From positions 1 through 38,795 of IMG/VR virus record IMGVR_UViG_3300000553_000110: a stretch of DNA of 38,795 nt. One strand, written 5' to 3'. Made by a program: the position numbers and the translations under genes. The stretch comes from a virus. Under the pieces are notes generated by a model that saw nothing but the letters and a program-made list of their open reading frames with translations, was not told where the DNA came from and ran no database searches. Of the stretch, positions 18,427 through 26,470 are shown one piece after another (position 1 is the first letter of the stretch; each line of letters opens with the position of its first letter).

Positions 18427-18458
18427 AAAAATGCTCCCTTGATGTTATCTCAGGAGCA
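18427..18458 (-). terminator. rho-independent terminator directly after gp23
   Basis: TGCTCC with inner TGA/TCA pairs and GGGAGCA, followed by TTTTT. Two terminators in a row after the major capsid gene suggest strict separation of its very abundant transcript. Confidence 0.75.
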
Positions 18459-18488
18459 CTAATGCTAATTTAATATACTTTTATAAAA

Positions 18489-19838
18489 TTAGATAATGTT
18501 GGCCACAGTAAAGCGACGATAGAAGACGTTGCTGTTTTGTGTTATTGTACCAAGTGTAGTACTAGCGGCTGCACTGACAGCACCATTAGAAAATGGATTT
18601 GCAACCATTCCATACCGTGTCTTGAAGCCGATCTTAGGTTGGAAAGTGTCTTGACCAACTGCACGGACCATTTGGAGAGGAACATAGGGGCAATAGAAGA
18701 TACCAGCATCAAAGGCGCTAGAACCCTTATAACCGACTACGCAATAGTTACCACCAGCATAGGGGTCAACATAAACACGCATACGACCATTTAGAACACC
18801 GGCGAAAGTATTACCAGTATCATCGACTTGTAGGTTGTTGCTGTTTAGAGCAGGAGCATAGTCAAGAACACCGGCCATTTGAAGAGCAGAAGCAACATCT
18901 GAAGAACAGACTATGATATTACCCTTACCGCGACGAGTTGCCTTTGCGATAGCATTTGCTTCACGCTCGATTTGGAACATTAGGCCCTTAAACTTTTCAA
19001 CTGACCAGCGGCCATTTGAATCGACGTCTAGGTCAAATACACCTGGGTTAGTTGTATCAACAGCACCTGCAGTAGATGAAAGAACGATTGTACGTACAAC
19101 TTCACGATTGATTTCAGCAAGAATTTCTGCTGAAAGAATTGTGGAGAGTTCTGTTTCTGCGTCGAGACCATGGATAGCCTTTAAATCTTGAGCAAGTTCA
19201 ATTGAATACTCAGCCTTTAAAGCGCGAGTCTTTGCAGTAACAGTAACCTTATCGATTGAGAAGGCCATTTGAGCAAAGTCAACTGAAGTAGTAGCACCAT
19301 AAGCTTCCACATTGGCTGTGGAACCACCACCACCGAAGTTGTAGGTAGATGAGTTGCCGGAAACTACAGTAGTATTAGAACCACCGAGATACATACCGCC
19401 GACGTTATTAGCAGCATCACCAAAAGCGGTTGTACCACCAGTATTACCGGAGAAAGCGGTATTGGGCTCATAATAGAAAGCATCTGTACCAGCTTGATTT
19501 GAATACTGAGGACGTAAAGCAAAGATTAGACCGGTTGGACCAGTCATTGGCTGAACGCCGCAGATATCATAAGCAATGAGATTGGGCATTGCACGACGAA
19601 CAAGTGAGATAAGCACCGGATCATAGTTTAATGAACCACCAGAAAGGTTGGTGGGTGCTGCACCAGTTGTTTCTAATAGTGATTGAGGTGAATAAGACCC
19701 GGCCTCACGAAGAGCGGTTTCTGTATTCTCTAGAAGTTGAGCGACAACCGACCGCTTATGAGCATCACCGATCTTTGGTAGATCAGGATGTTCTAAAACC
19801 GGCCCCCACTTATGGGTAATTTCTTCGTTGAGTAGCAT
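18489..19838 (-). CDS. 23: major capsid protein, gp23-like
   Basis: 449 residues with typical T4-family gp23 features: MLLNEEITHKWGPVLEHPDL, then LEGxxx-like SLLETTGAAP, YDPVLISLVRRAMPNLIAYD, ICGVQPMTGPTGLIFALRP, KAEYSIELAQDLKAIHGLDAE near the centre, and YVDPYAGGNYCVVGYKG. It builds the hexamers of the head. The N-terminal 50-65 residues are probably removed by gp21; a site such as SLLE/TTG fits the known (I/L)xE preference. A late promoter lies 33 nt upstream, AAGGGAGAAAG precedes the ATG, and two terminators follow. Codon use is well adapted, as expected for a highly expressed gene. Confidence 0.95.
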   Translation of the reverse strand: MLLNEEITHKWGPVLEHPDLPKIGDAHKRSVVAQLLENTETALREAGSYSPQSLLETTGAAPTNLSGGSLNYDPVLISLVRRAMPNLIAYDICGVQPMTGPTGLIFALRPQYSNQAGTDAFYYEPNTAFSGNTGGTTAFGDAANNVGGMYLGGSNTTVVSGNSSTYNFGGGGSTANVEAYGATTSVDFAQMAFSIDKVTVTAKTRALKAEYSIELAQDLKAIHGLDAETELSTILSAEILAEINREVVRTIVLSSTAGAVDTTNPGVFDLDVDSNGRWSVEKFKGLMFQIEREANAIAKATRRGKGNIIVCSSDVASALQMAGVLDYAPALNSNNLQVDDTGNTFAGVLNGRMRVYVDPYAGGNYCVVGYKGSSAFDAGIFYCPYVPLQMVRAVGQDTFQPKIGFKTRYGMVANPFSNGAVSAAASTTLGTITQNSNVFYRRFTVANII

Positions 19839-19870
19839 ATCTTTCTCCCTTTTCCTAATTGGGTTATAGT

Positions 19871-19878
19871 TATTTATA
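19871..19878 (-). promoter_or_regulatory. T4-type late promoter for gp23
   Basis: TATAAATA, 33 nt upstream of ATG 19838. Confidence 0.85.
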
Positions 19879-19881
19879 AAA

Positions 19882-21081
19882 TTACTTTTTTGAAGTTTGT
19901 GAAATTGCTTTTACATACTGAGACATAGGACCGCTATATTCTTGAGTTTCTTGATCATTATAATCATAATCAGCGGCTTCTGCTAGAGTAACTTGTTTTT
20001 CTTTCTTTCCACCACCAATGGGGAAATAAGTTTCTTTGATTATGCTCAGCTTCTTTGTAAATTCATCAACGTCTGAGTATTCAATACCTTCAACTAATGA
20101 GCGAAGCTTTTCTTGTTGAGTAATTGGAAGAGTATCAGCTTCCTCAGCAAAAATTTTATCTACTTCTAAAGAATCTACATAATCTTTTAGATCGAGATTT
20201 TCACTAATAGTTTCATTAAGCTTTTCTTCTAAATCTGCGACATGATGTGAAAGCTCGGAGACTAAATCAACCTTATCATCTGGAATTTCTACATAGTTTT
20301 CAATGAATAGATTCTTTAAACCATGCATGAAGTCTTCCATGACTTCAGTCTTTAACCCGGTTTCAATAGCAAGTTCATTATCTTCAAGCCACTGTTCTAC
20401 TGCATAAGAAAGATATTTATCTACATTTTCTGTTAATTGAGAAACTTTTTCTTGAAGAGCTTCTACTAAATTTGTTTCAAATTCTTCTTCAAGCCGAGCA
20501 ATTTCAGAATACAACCGAGCATTAACGGCTGCTTCGAAAATTGTACGGGCTTTTTCTCTGGTTTCTTCTGATAGTTCTTCACCACCAAAAATTACGTCCA
20601 TATCTTCTGCATGAACACTTGTGGGTGAATAATATGTTTGAGCAATGGTTTGGCCATTGGTATTATCTTTAGCTGTGCCACCAATACGGCGAGTAGCTAA
20701 AGCCTTACCTCGATCATGATGAGGACCTTTATCGGTTAGACCCTTATACACGTTGGCTAGTTCTTGATGACCTAGACCAGAAAGATGACCCATGATCTGA
20801 TTAATGGCTTCAACTTTAGTGAAAAAAGGAGGAATATCAGTTTGACCACCGCTTGTCTTATCGGCAGAACGTCCTTTATGACCATCTTTATCTACTGGAC
20901 CGGGAACATGACTAATACCGTCTGAAGAATCAAAACCGCCAGATTCACCATCACCAGTAGCGGGTTCTGACTTATATAAAACCGAACGCTCATCTTTTTT
21001 AGATACGCCTTCTTCTTTACGACCAAAGTTCTTCTTGGGGGTTTCTGGCTTATCACGCTCTTTGTTGATTAACTCTGCCAT
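19882..21081 (-). CDS. 22: prohead core scaffold protein, gp22-like
   Basis: 399 residues, highly charged, with long coiled-coil segments (ARLEEEFETNLVEALQEKVS, VADLEEKLNETISENLDLKD). The region from about 200 to 360 resembles T4 gp22, including YVEIPDDKVDLVSELSHHVA and EEADTLPITQQEKLRSLVEG. The N-terminal 150 residues are an extra hydrophilic, Gly/Ser/Lys-rich stretch longer than in T4 (269 aa). It forms the inner core on which gp23 assembles and is later degraded by gp21. Late promoter 29 nt upstream; position between gp21 and gp23 as in T4. Confidence 0.9.
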   Translation of the reverse strand: MAELINKERDKPETPKKNFGRKEEGVSKKDERSVLYKSEPATGDGESGGFDSSDGISHVPGPVDKDGHKGRSADKTSGGQTDIPPFFTKVEAINQIMGHLSGLGHQELANVYKGLTDKGPHHDRGKALATRRIGGTAKDNTNGQTIAQTYYSPTSVHAEDMDVIFGGEELSEETREKARTIFEAAVNARLYSEIARLEEEFETNLVEALQEKVSQLTENVDKYLSYAVEQWLEDNELAIETGLKTEVMEDFMHGLKNLFIENYVEIPDDKVDLVSELSHHVADLEEKLNETISENLDLKDYVDSLEVDKIFAEEADTLPITQQEKLRSLVEGIEYSDVDEFTKKLSIIKETYFPIGGGKKEKQVTLAEAADYDYNDQETQEYSGPMSQYVKAISQTSKK

Positions 21082-21109
21082 TTTAATTATCTCCTTTAGG
21101 AATTATTAG

Positions 21110-21117
21110 TATTTATA
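21110..21117 (-). promoter_or_regulatory. T4-type late promoter for gp22
   Basis: TATAAATA, 29 nt upstream of ATG 21081, overlapping the intergenic space just after gp21. Confidence 0.85.
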
Positions 21118-21119
21118 AA

Positions 21120-21788
21120 TTATCGTATTACAAGCGTATTTAAGAAATTTTCAAAAAGGCGTAACTGATTTTCACCAATTTGCGAAATAGTCATTTTCTT
21201 TATTTCTTTTTTTGTTTCTTCTAAAGCTTCTGCGGCTCTCCATGTTCCAGAAGCTATATCATATAGCCATTCTGTATTTTCCATGACTCCACGCACAAAT
21301 GCTTTGTGGGCTGAAGGATCGGCCACAATGTCTGCGGCAGTCGCCAACATAAAATCATCTTGTACTTGCATATATCCACTTTTTTCTTTTAGTGTCCCCA
21401 TACCACGAGAAGAAACACCAAGATTGGCGCCTTCATCTAATAAGTTCATTGCGATATTACCCATAGGAGTATCGGTAATCTTAGCTTTACCAATAAAATC
21501 TGAACCCTCTTGAGTAAGAGACTTGATCATATGAGATACACGATCTAAATTGATTGAAGGGCCTGATGGATGCCCTAATTCACCATATGCTCTATTTGTT
21601 TCAATAAGTTCTTTTGTATATCGAGCAACTTCTTTTGCTAAAATTTTTGATTCATAAACACGACCATTTTTATTGGGCTGATCACCCATAAGAAAAACGC
21701 CTTCAATATAATAATTCTTTTTACCGTCTTCTTTAGCTTCTTTAATAAGAGAAAGCTTACTGTCTAATACTTCACAAATTAGACGCAT
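21120..21788 (-). CDS. 21: prohead maturation protease, gp21-like
   Basis: 222 residues. GELGHPSGPSINLDRVSHMI contains the catalytic His (H73), and LGVSSRGMGT holds the Ser (S126 or S127) of this herpesvirus-assemblin-like serine protease family; DFMLATAADIVADPSAHKA follows as usual. It cleaves the scaffold and the N-terminus of gp23 after (I/L)xE during head maturation. GAGAGGAAT precedes ATG 21788, and the stop of the upstream gene (21790-21792) is one base away, so they are coupled. Length is close to T4 gp21 (212). Confidence 0.92.
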   Translation of the reverse strand: MRLICEVLDSKLSLIKEAKEDGKKNYYIEGVFLMGDQPNKNGRVYESKILAKEVARYTKELIETNRAYGELGHPSGPSINLDRVSHMIKSLTQEGSDFIGKAKITDTPMGNIAMNLLDEGANLGVSSRGMGTLKEKSGYMQVQDDFMLATAADIVADPSAHKAFVRGVMENTEWLYDIASGTWRAAEALEETKKEIKKMTISQIGENQLRLFENFLNTLVIR

Positions 21789-21789
21789 T

Positions 21790-22806
21790 TTACATTCCTC
21801 TCTTTAAATTAATTTTAGAAAGCCTTTGAGCTAGATAAAAAGAAGAATCTTCTTTTGCTAATGATTGTTCGCCATTTCCTTTAAATGCAGATGGCTTTTG
21901 AGTATCTGTGTTATCTTTATTTGAAGAGCCATCATCTTTTTGTTGATTATCTTCATCTTCATCTTTTGCATCAGAAACATGATCACTGACTGACATAACA
22001 AAGTTTTTAGCTAAGTCTAATTTTTCTAATACCCAACTTGGTAATTTTATATTATCTTGAATATTTTCATAAAGTTCTGCTGCCGCTGTAGCAATAGTTT
22101 CTAATTGATCTTTGGCTGTTGTTACAGATTCATCGGGTTCGCCATCTGTGTTGTCGTGGTCATTATCATTAGGTGAATCTTTACCAGAATCATCGGTGGC
22201 TTTAGCGGTATCACCAGACCACCCGGGACTGTCTGAAGTAGCAGGAGCAGGAGCCATAGGTTCACCCAACTCATAAAGATAGGCTTCTTTAGCTAATACT
22301 TGAGGAGGAACTTTTACGTGTGGTTTTTTTTGTTGTGGTTCTGAAGTTTCATCGCCTTTTGTTTCAGCGGTTTCGTATTCATGGCCATGACCTTCAATAG
22401 AACCTTTCTTTTGAGCATTAATAGGTTCTACTGGTACTTTTTTACTAACTTTAGCAATATACTTTTCAACAATCTTTTTCTTTGCTTTTGGTTTAACGGG
22501 CTTTGGTTCACCTTCTTGTGGTTTACCTTCATCATATGCTATTTCATCTTGACCTAGTTCATAATCAGCCCTGCGTGTGGTATCATCTTTGACTTTACTT
22601 CCACCAAAAATAGCTTCATTTTCTTCTGGGTCATTATTTGGTTGATCACGTCTTAAAGCAGGATGTCTAGCACTAAACTTCTTTAACCCATCTCTACTTT
22701 CTGGACCCACGACATATTTTGATATATCTACATTAATGAGTTTCCGAGCAAGATCCTTTGGTTGCGTAGGAACTGCCATTTTTGATTTATTATCTTGTAT
22801 AGGCAT
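21790..22806 (-). CDS. prohead core protein at the gp68 position, acidic and low-complexity
   Basis: 338 residues from ATG 22806 (MPIQDNKSKMAVPTQ), chosen for the AGAGGAAT before it. The N-terminal 60 residues (KDLARKLINVDISKYVVGPE) are ordered; the rest is mostly disordered, with Lys/Pro-rich (KPVKPKAKKKIVEKY) and Asp/Asn/Ser-rich parts, plus a short helical segment (DQLETIATAAAELYENIQDN) and a basic end. Gene order 20-67-x-21 places it where T4 has gp68, a prohead core component of 141 aa, but no convincing sequence match is visible. An inner-core role is inferred from position and composition. Confidence 0.65.
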   Translation of the reverse strand: MPIQDNKSKMAVPTQPKDLARKLINVDISKYVVGPESRDGLKKFSARHPALRRDQPNNDPEENEAIFGGSKVKDDTTRRADYELGQDEIAYDEGKPQEGEPKPVKPKAKKKIVEKYIAKVSKKVPVEPINAQKKGSIEGHGHEYETAETKGDETSEPQQKKPHVKVPPQVLAKEAYLYELGEPMAPAPATSDSPGWSGDTAKATDDSGKDSPNDNDHDNTDGEPDESVTTAKDQLETIATAAAELYENIQDNIKLPSWVLEKLDLAKNFVMSVSDHVSDAKDEDEDNQQKDDGSSNKDNTDTQKPSAFKGNGEQSLAKEDSSFYLAQRLSKINLKRGM

Positions 22807-22807
22807 A

Positions 22808-22969
22808 TTATTCCTCTGGGTTAAAGAAACTTTTAGCAACTTCAATTTTTTTGGTTGCTAAAACTTCGGCGGTTCTTTCTTTCATCATATCATTCACAAT
22901 ATCTTGAATCTTTACAGCATTGCCATCAATAGCAGAATCAATAATGTCTGATGCAGTATATTCTATCAT
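22808..22969 (-). CDS. 67: prohead core protein, gp67-like (53 aa)
   Basis: A small gene between the portal and the gp68-position gene: MIEYTASDIIDSAIDGNAVK starts a helical product ending KKIEVAKSFFNPEE. The pattern, a short helix, D/N-x-V, then RTAEVLATKKIEVAKSFF, parallels T4 gp67 (AARTIDLIKEEKIAIARNFL as recalled), which shapes the prohead core; the acidic tail of T4 gp67 is missing. GGAGAATACT precedes ATG 22969, the stop overlaps the ribosome region of the next gene, and two late promoters lie just upstream. Confidence 0.75.
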   Translation of the reverse strand: MIEYTASDIIDSAIDGNAVKIQDIVNDMMKERTAEVLATKKIEVAKSFFNPEE

Positions 22970-22989
22970 AGTATTCTCCAATTTTGTTA

Positions 22990-23003
22990 TATTTATATTT
23001 ATA
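22990..23003 (-). promoter_or_regulatory. two overlapping T4-type late promoters
   Basis: TATAAATATAAATA: TATAAATA at 22996-23003 and again at 22990-22997, upstream of the gp67-like gene and next to the portal stop at 23007. Confidence 0.8.
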
Positions 23004-23006
23004 ATA

Positions 23007-25247
23007 TTATTGACTTAATTGTGGTTCTTGAGGATATTGAGTAGGAGTTTCACTTCCCTGATCTTCACCAGAACCATCACTTTCGGGTTGCTGCGGCATT
23101 AATTGTTGTTGTTTTGCTTGTTTTGCTTGTTGTTCAATATTTGTCACCATTTCTTCATCAATTTGCTTTTCAATTTTTACAATATCATCATCTGTCATTT
23201 GAAGAATGTTCTTTTTTACCCATTCTTCAGAATAATATTTACCGACATATGGATCGATCATAGCAAGACTATTAATTCTATTTGTAAGAATTTCTGATTC
23301 TTTTAATTCTGCAAAATAATTATCTACTTGAAAATTAAAATGAATATTATTTCTGATATTCTCCCATTCTTCTTCAGCAATAACTCCAGTCAATATAAGC
23401 TGCTTTTCTAATGCCTTATAAAATAATTCAGAAAACTTTGTTCTTAATCTAATAATAAACTTTTGAAATTTTAATTCATCTCTAGTAATTTCTGATGATC
23501 TACCAAGATTAAATCCTGAGTCAGAAATCATACGAGACACTGGAACATTTAAAGATTGATATAATTTCTTTTCAAAATATTCAACATCTGCTAATTCACC
23601 AAGATTTTGACCTGAAGGCAATGTGGTGACTTGAGTTCCACCGCCATCTGCTCTGCGAGGAAACCAGTAATCTTCCATCATACTCATAAACTTGCGATCA
23701 TCACGAATGTTACCAGTCGAATTACATGTGTATATACCAGCATCTAAAGCAAACGTGTGATAATCGTGATAAATTTCGTGCTTATCGATGCCTAATGTAC
23801 CAACATCCATTGTTTCTTCAGGAAAAGTAATAGATACAATTTTATGATTTCTTAGTGAAGCGGCCTGTCTATTATAATTTATATGATGTACTGTATTTTT
23901 CAATGCATCTTTGTATGACACACTATATGTAGTTTCATTTAATAAGCCAATTTCATCTTTCCATGAAGATACTAATCTATGAGTGTATAACCATTTTTTT
24001 GTAGAATTTTCAAAAATTTGTTCATATGTATTATTACCACCAGGTATTGTTTTTTGTCTAGTATAAAATGGTATCATAGAATCACCGATAACCAAATCTT
24101 TAGCTTCTACTTTTCCTTTATTCCATACTGGAAATTTATGATCAAGAGTACATGTAATACTTTTTCCATTATCTAATGTTATTGTCATTACTTTTTGATC
24201 AAATTTTGTAATACCAGCAGATGTAATTAATCCAGGAGCAAATTTACCGGTATTTGGATCTGCCGAATACGCCCAAAGTTCTTCGCCAGCTTCAAATCTT
24301 TCTTGAATTTCATATAAAGTTAATGTTCTGCCATCAAGTAAAGGAATTTTTGTATTCATATCTAAACAGGCATCGTAAATCAAACGATTCTTATGCTTAA
24401 CCATGACTTCACGGACGTATTGCTCTGCTTTCATCTTTGGAAGGTTGCCAACATCAATACTGAAAATACGCCGCTCGGGTGCTCGACTAATGCGATAAAT
24501 TACTGTAGCATCTTCTAAAATACGAAGTTGATTAAGTGGTTTTATAGCTTTGTGTAAGTATCCCAAAACAATCTTGTTATCTTTATCCACGACGCCTGAA
24601 GTCACATGAAGAATAGAATCTTTGGCGATCTGTAAACCTTGGTTGTCCATGCCAGTCGCAGAAGCTCCTTTAAAGCCTCTTTCATTATACATATAAAATT
24701 CTGAATCAGTTACATTGACATATACTTGATCTTTACGTACTCTTTTTACGGCTCGAATTTTTCTAACTTTACGAGGATCAATATATCTAAGTTCTTGAAT
24801 ACCCTTTCGCGGATCATTAATATCAATCATTACATGATAATAAACCCGACCATCTACATACCAGCGTTTAAAGATTTCATATCCATAATTGTTAAAATCA
24901 AGAAGGTTTGAAATTTTATCCCATTCTGAAGAAATTCTTTCTTTAACATTATCAGCATATTCAAGATCGTCTAAATCGATTTCAACAATCTTTTGTTTAT
25001 CTTCTTTTACAATGGCTTCTGATATAATATCATTTACAGCTAATTCCACTTCTGGTTGAATAGCCATTTCTCTATATTTCGCAACTATCTCTGCTTCGGT
25101 TCTTGCCGAACCTTCTAAATCAAGATATGTGCCATATGTACCGCCAGCAGAAACTACAAGAGCGCCATCATCCGTTTCTCTAGGAGTAAATGATGGAATA
25201 TCTTGTTTTTCTTCTTCACGACGAATTTCAAAACCAAAAAGACGCAA
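23007..25247 (-). CDS. 20: portal protein gp20-like, interrupted by an intein
   Basis: 746 residues from TTG 25247 (MRLFGFEIRREEE), with GAGAGGGG 8 nt upstream; the frame is open further up, but there the DNA codes the end of the HNH gene. Exteins (530 aa, T4 gp20 is 524) are typical: RRWYVDGRVYYHVMID-like KRWYVDGRVYYHVMID, YLHKAIKPLNQLRILEDATV, IYRISRAPERR, and MSMMEDYWFPRR. Between LIYDA and STGNIRDD sits a 216-residue intein (C294 to N509; 23721-24368), so the joined product reads YDASTG as in T4. The dodecameric portal starts head assembly and is the DNA gate. The Gln-rich tail (QQAKQAKQQQ) is unusual. Confidence 0.93.
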   Translation of the reverse strand: MRLFGFEIRREEEKQDIPSFTPRETDDGALVVSAGGTYGTYLDLEGSARTEAEIVAKYREMAIQPEVELAVNDIISEAIVKEDKQKIVEIDLDDLEYADNVKERISSEWDKISNLLDFNNYGYEIFKRWYVDGRVYYHVMIDINDPRKGIQELRYIDPRKVRKIRAVKRVRKDQVYVNVTDSEFYMYNERGFKGASATGMDNQGLQIAKDSILHVTSGVVDKDNKIVLGYLHKAIKPLNQLRILEDATVIYRISRAPERRIFSIDVGNLPKMKAEQYVREVMVKHKNRLIYDACLDMNTKIPLLDGRTLTLYEIQERFEAGEELWAYSADPNTGKFAPGLITSAGITKFDQKVMTITLDNGKSITCTLDHKFPVWNKGKVEAKDLVIGDSMIPFYTRQKTIPGGNNTYEQIFENSTKKWLYTHRLVSSWKDEIGLLNETTYSVSYKDALKNTVHHINYNRQAASLRNHKIVSITFPEETMDVGTLGIDKHEIYHDYHTFALDAGIYTCNSTGNIRDDRKFMSMMEDYWFPRRADGGGTQVTTLPSGQNLGELADVEYFEKKLYQSLNVPVSRMISDSGFNLGRSSEITRDELKFQKFIIRLRTKFSELFYKALEKQLILTGVIAEEEWENIRNNIHFNFQVDNYFAELKESEILTNRINSLAMIDPYVGKYYSEEWVKKNILQMTDDDIVKIEKQIDEEMVTNIEQQAKQAKQQQLMPQQPESDGSGEDQGSETPTQYPQEPQLSQ
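23721..24368 (-). mobile_element. intein in the portal gene
   Basis: Cys at +1 (ACLDMNTKIPLLDG), block B TCTLDHKFPVW, block F DYHTFALDAGIY, and the end TCN followed by Ser. The usual His before the terminal Asn is Cys. Between blocks lies VHHINYNRQAASLRNH, like a worn HNH motif, so the homing domain is probably inactive; a separate HNH gene lies just upstream. Splicing is inferred. Confidence 0.9.
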
Positions 25248-25248
25248 A

Positions 25249-25878
25249 TTATATACCCCTCTCAATAAAATCGTAACCTAAGTCTTTCAAAGGTACACCG
25301 ATTGGAATATTGTATTTATTCTTTTTTCTAATAGGTCTATTCAACTTACAATACGTTATAATAGTTGTTGCTGGTATATCAAAAGGTGCGGCTTTACTAG
25401 CAGCAGGGGGAGAATCAAAAGTACCCCAAGGAGTTATGTACCATCCCTTGAAGTTATTATTGTGGATTCCTGTTTGATTAACATGAGGACGTTCACCTCT
25501 CATGTTAATTTTATGAGTTTCAGATTTAGGAACACCTATAAAATATTCTTTTATTGCAAGTGCACCTATAATCTTTGCCTTATTATATTGTAAGGAAGAA
25601 ATTTTATTTTTAGAGTTTGCCATTTTCCATAATGCATAACTAAGTTTTCTTTTAATTTCACCTGAAGTCATTTTAACTAACAATCTATGACATATGAAAT
25701 GTTCTTTGAATGAAAGTTCAACTAGATTATATTCATAATCAGAGCCACCCATACACTTAGGTACAATATGATGATCTTCAGTATAACCACATACGGGTCT
25801 ATTTTTAACGTTGTTTATTATACTAAAATAGATCCGTGTATATTTGTTATCTAAAAACATTTCAAAGTCCCATGCCAT
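25249..25878 (-). CDS. HNH homing endonuclease between gp19 and gp20
   Basis: 209 residues. HNH motif: H36/H37 in EDHHIVPKCMGG, N51 in YEYNLVELS, H60/H64 in KEHFICHRLL. A C-terminal DNA-recognition part contains GWYITPWGTFDSPPAASKAA. Start ATG 25878 or, as in similar proteins, the ATG at 25860 (MFLDNKYTRIYFS); neither has a strong ribosome site. Its last codons (GAG AGG GGT) double as the ribosome site of the portal gene, which begins one base after its stop. Insertion between two essential genes is typical of free-standing phage homing endonucleases, and the nearby portal intein lacks its own nuclease. Confidence 0.85.
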   Translation of the reverse strand: MAWDFEMFLDNKYTRIYFSIINNVKNRPVCGYTEDHHIVPKCMGGSDYEYNLVELSFKEHFICHRLLVKMTSGEIKRKLSYALWKMANSKNKISSLQYNKAKIIGALAIKEYFIGVPKSETHKINMRGERPHVNQTGIHNNNFKGWYITPWGTFDSPPAASKAAPFDIPATTIITYCKLNRPIRKKNKYNIPIGVPLKDLGYDFIERGI

Positions 25879-25893
25879 TACTATATTGAATAA

Positions 25894-26445
25894 TTAAAAT
25901 CCTCCGGCGTTACCAGTCGTTCCTCCAGTAACTTCCCAATAATCATACATAAATGATACATTGAATTCTTCAATTTGATCTGTAGCATTCCAATCAAGAT
26001 TAATGGCCGAAATATCACCAGGATAAATCCCAACAAAAGTATATTCACGAATTGAATTACCCAACTTATCATATTGAGTAACCGTAGCATTTGATTTATA
26101 AAGATTTGGAGAAGATGATGCAAAAGTGCGAAGATTTCCTTCAAATGAATTAATTGCATTAGACCAATTTTCCAAAGCATTTCGAATAAGAAAATCTTCA
26201 TCATTAATTACTGTCACTGCCCAATCAGCGTAGTTTCTATCACCAGCCAATTTAATTTTTCTTCCAAAATATGGAACTTCAATTGTTCCTAATCTTGCTT
26301 CTGGAATAGAAGAAGCTTTTACTAAAAACGGTACTTTAATATCGCTAACACCATTTGCGGGATTTGCAAATTGAACACTAAATAATGATTGCCTTGCACC
26401 GCCACCGACTAACTGCGACTTTATTTCATTTATATTAAAAGCCAT
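25894..26445 (-). CDS. 19: tail tube protein, gp19-like
   Basis: 183 residues. MAFNINEIKSQLVGGGARQS, LFSVQFANP, PFLVKASSIPEARLGTIEVPYFGRKIK, YADWAVTVINDEDFLIRNALENWSNAIN and VGIYPGDISAINLDWN match the T4 gp19 family, the hexameric tube inside the contractile sheath (T4 gp19 is 163 aa). It lies 25 nt downstream of gp18 with AGGAGAAAGAA before ATG 26445, and is followed by the HNH gene. No late box is seen immediately upstream, so it is probably transcribed with gp18. Confidence 0.95.
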   Translation of the reverse strand: MAFNINEIKSQLVGGGARQSLFSVQFANPANGVSDIKVPFLVKASSIPEARLGTIEVPYFGRKIKLAGDRNYADWAVTVINDEDFLIRNALENWSNAINSFEGNLRTFASSSPNLYKSNATVTQYDKLGNSIREYTFVGIYPGDISAINLDWNATDQIEEFNVSFMYDYWEVTGGTTGNAGGF

Positions 26446-26470
26446 TTCTTTCTCCTAGTTTCTTTATTGA

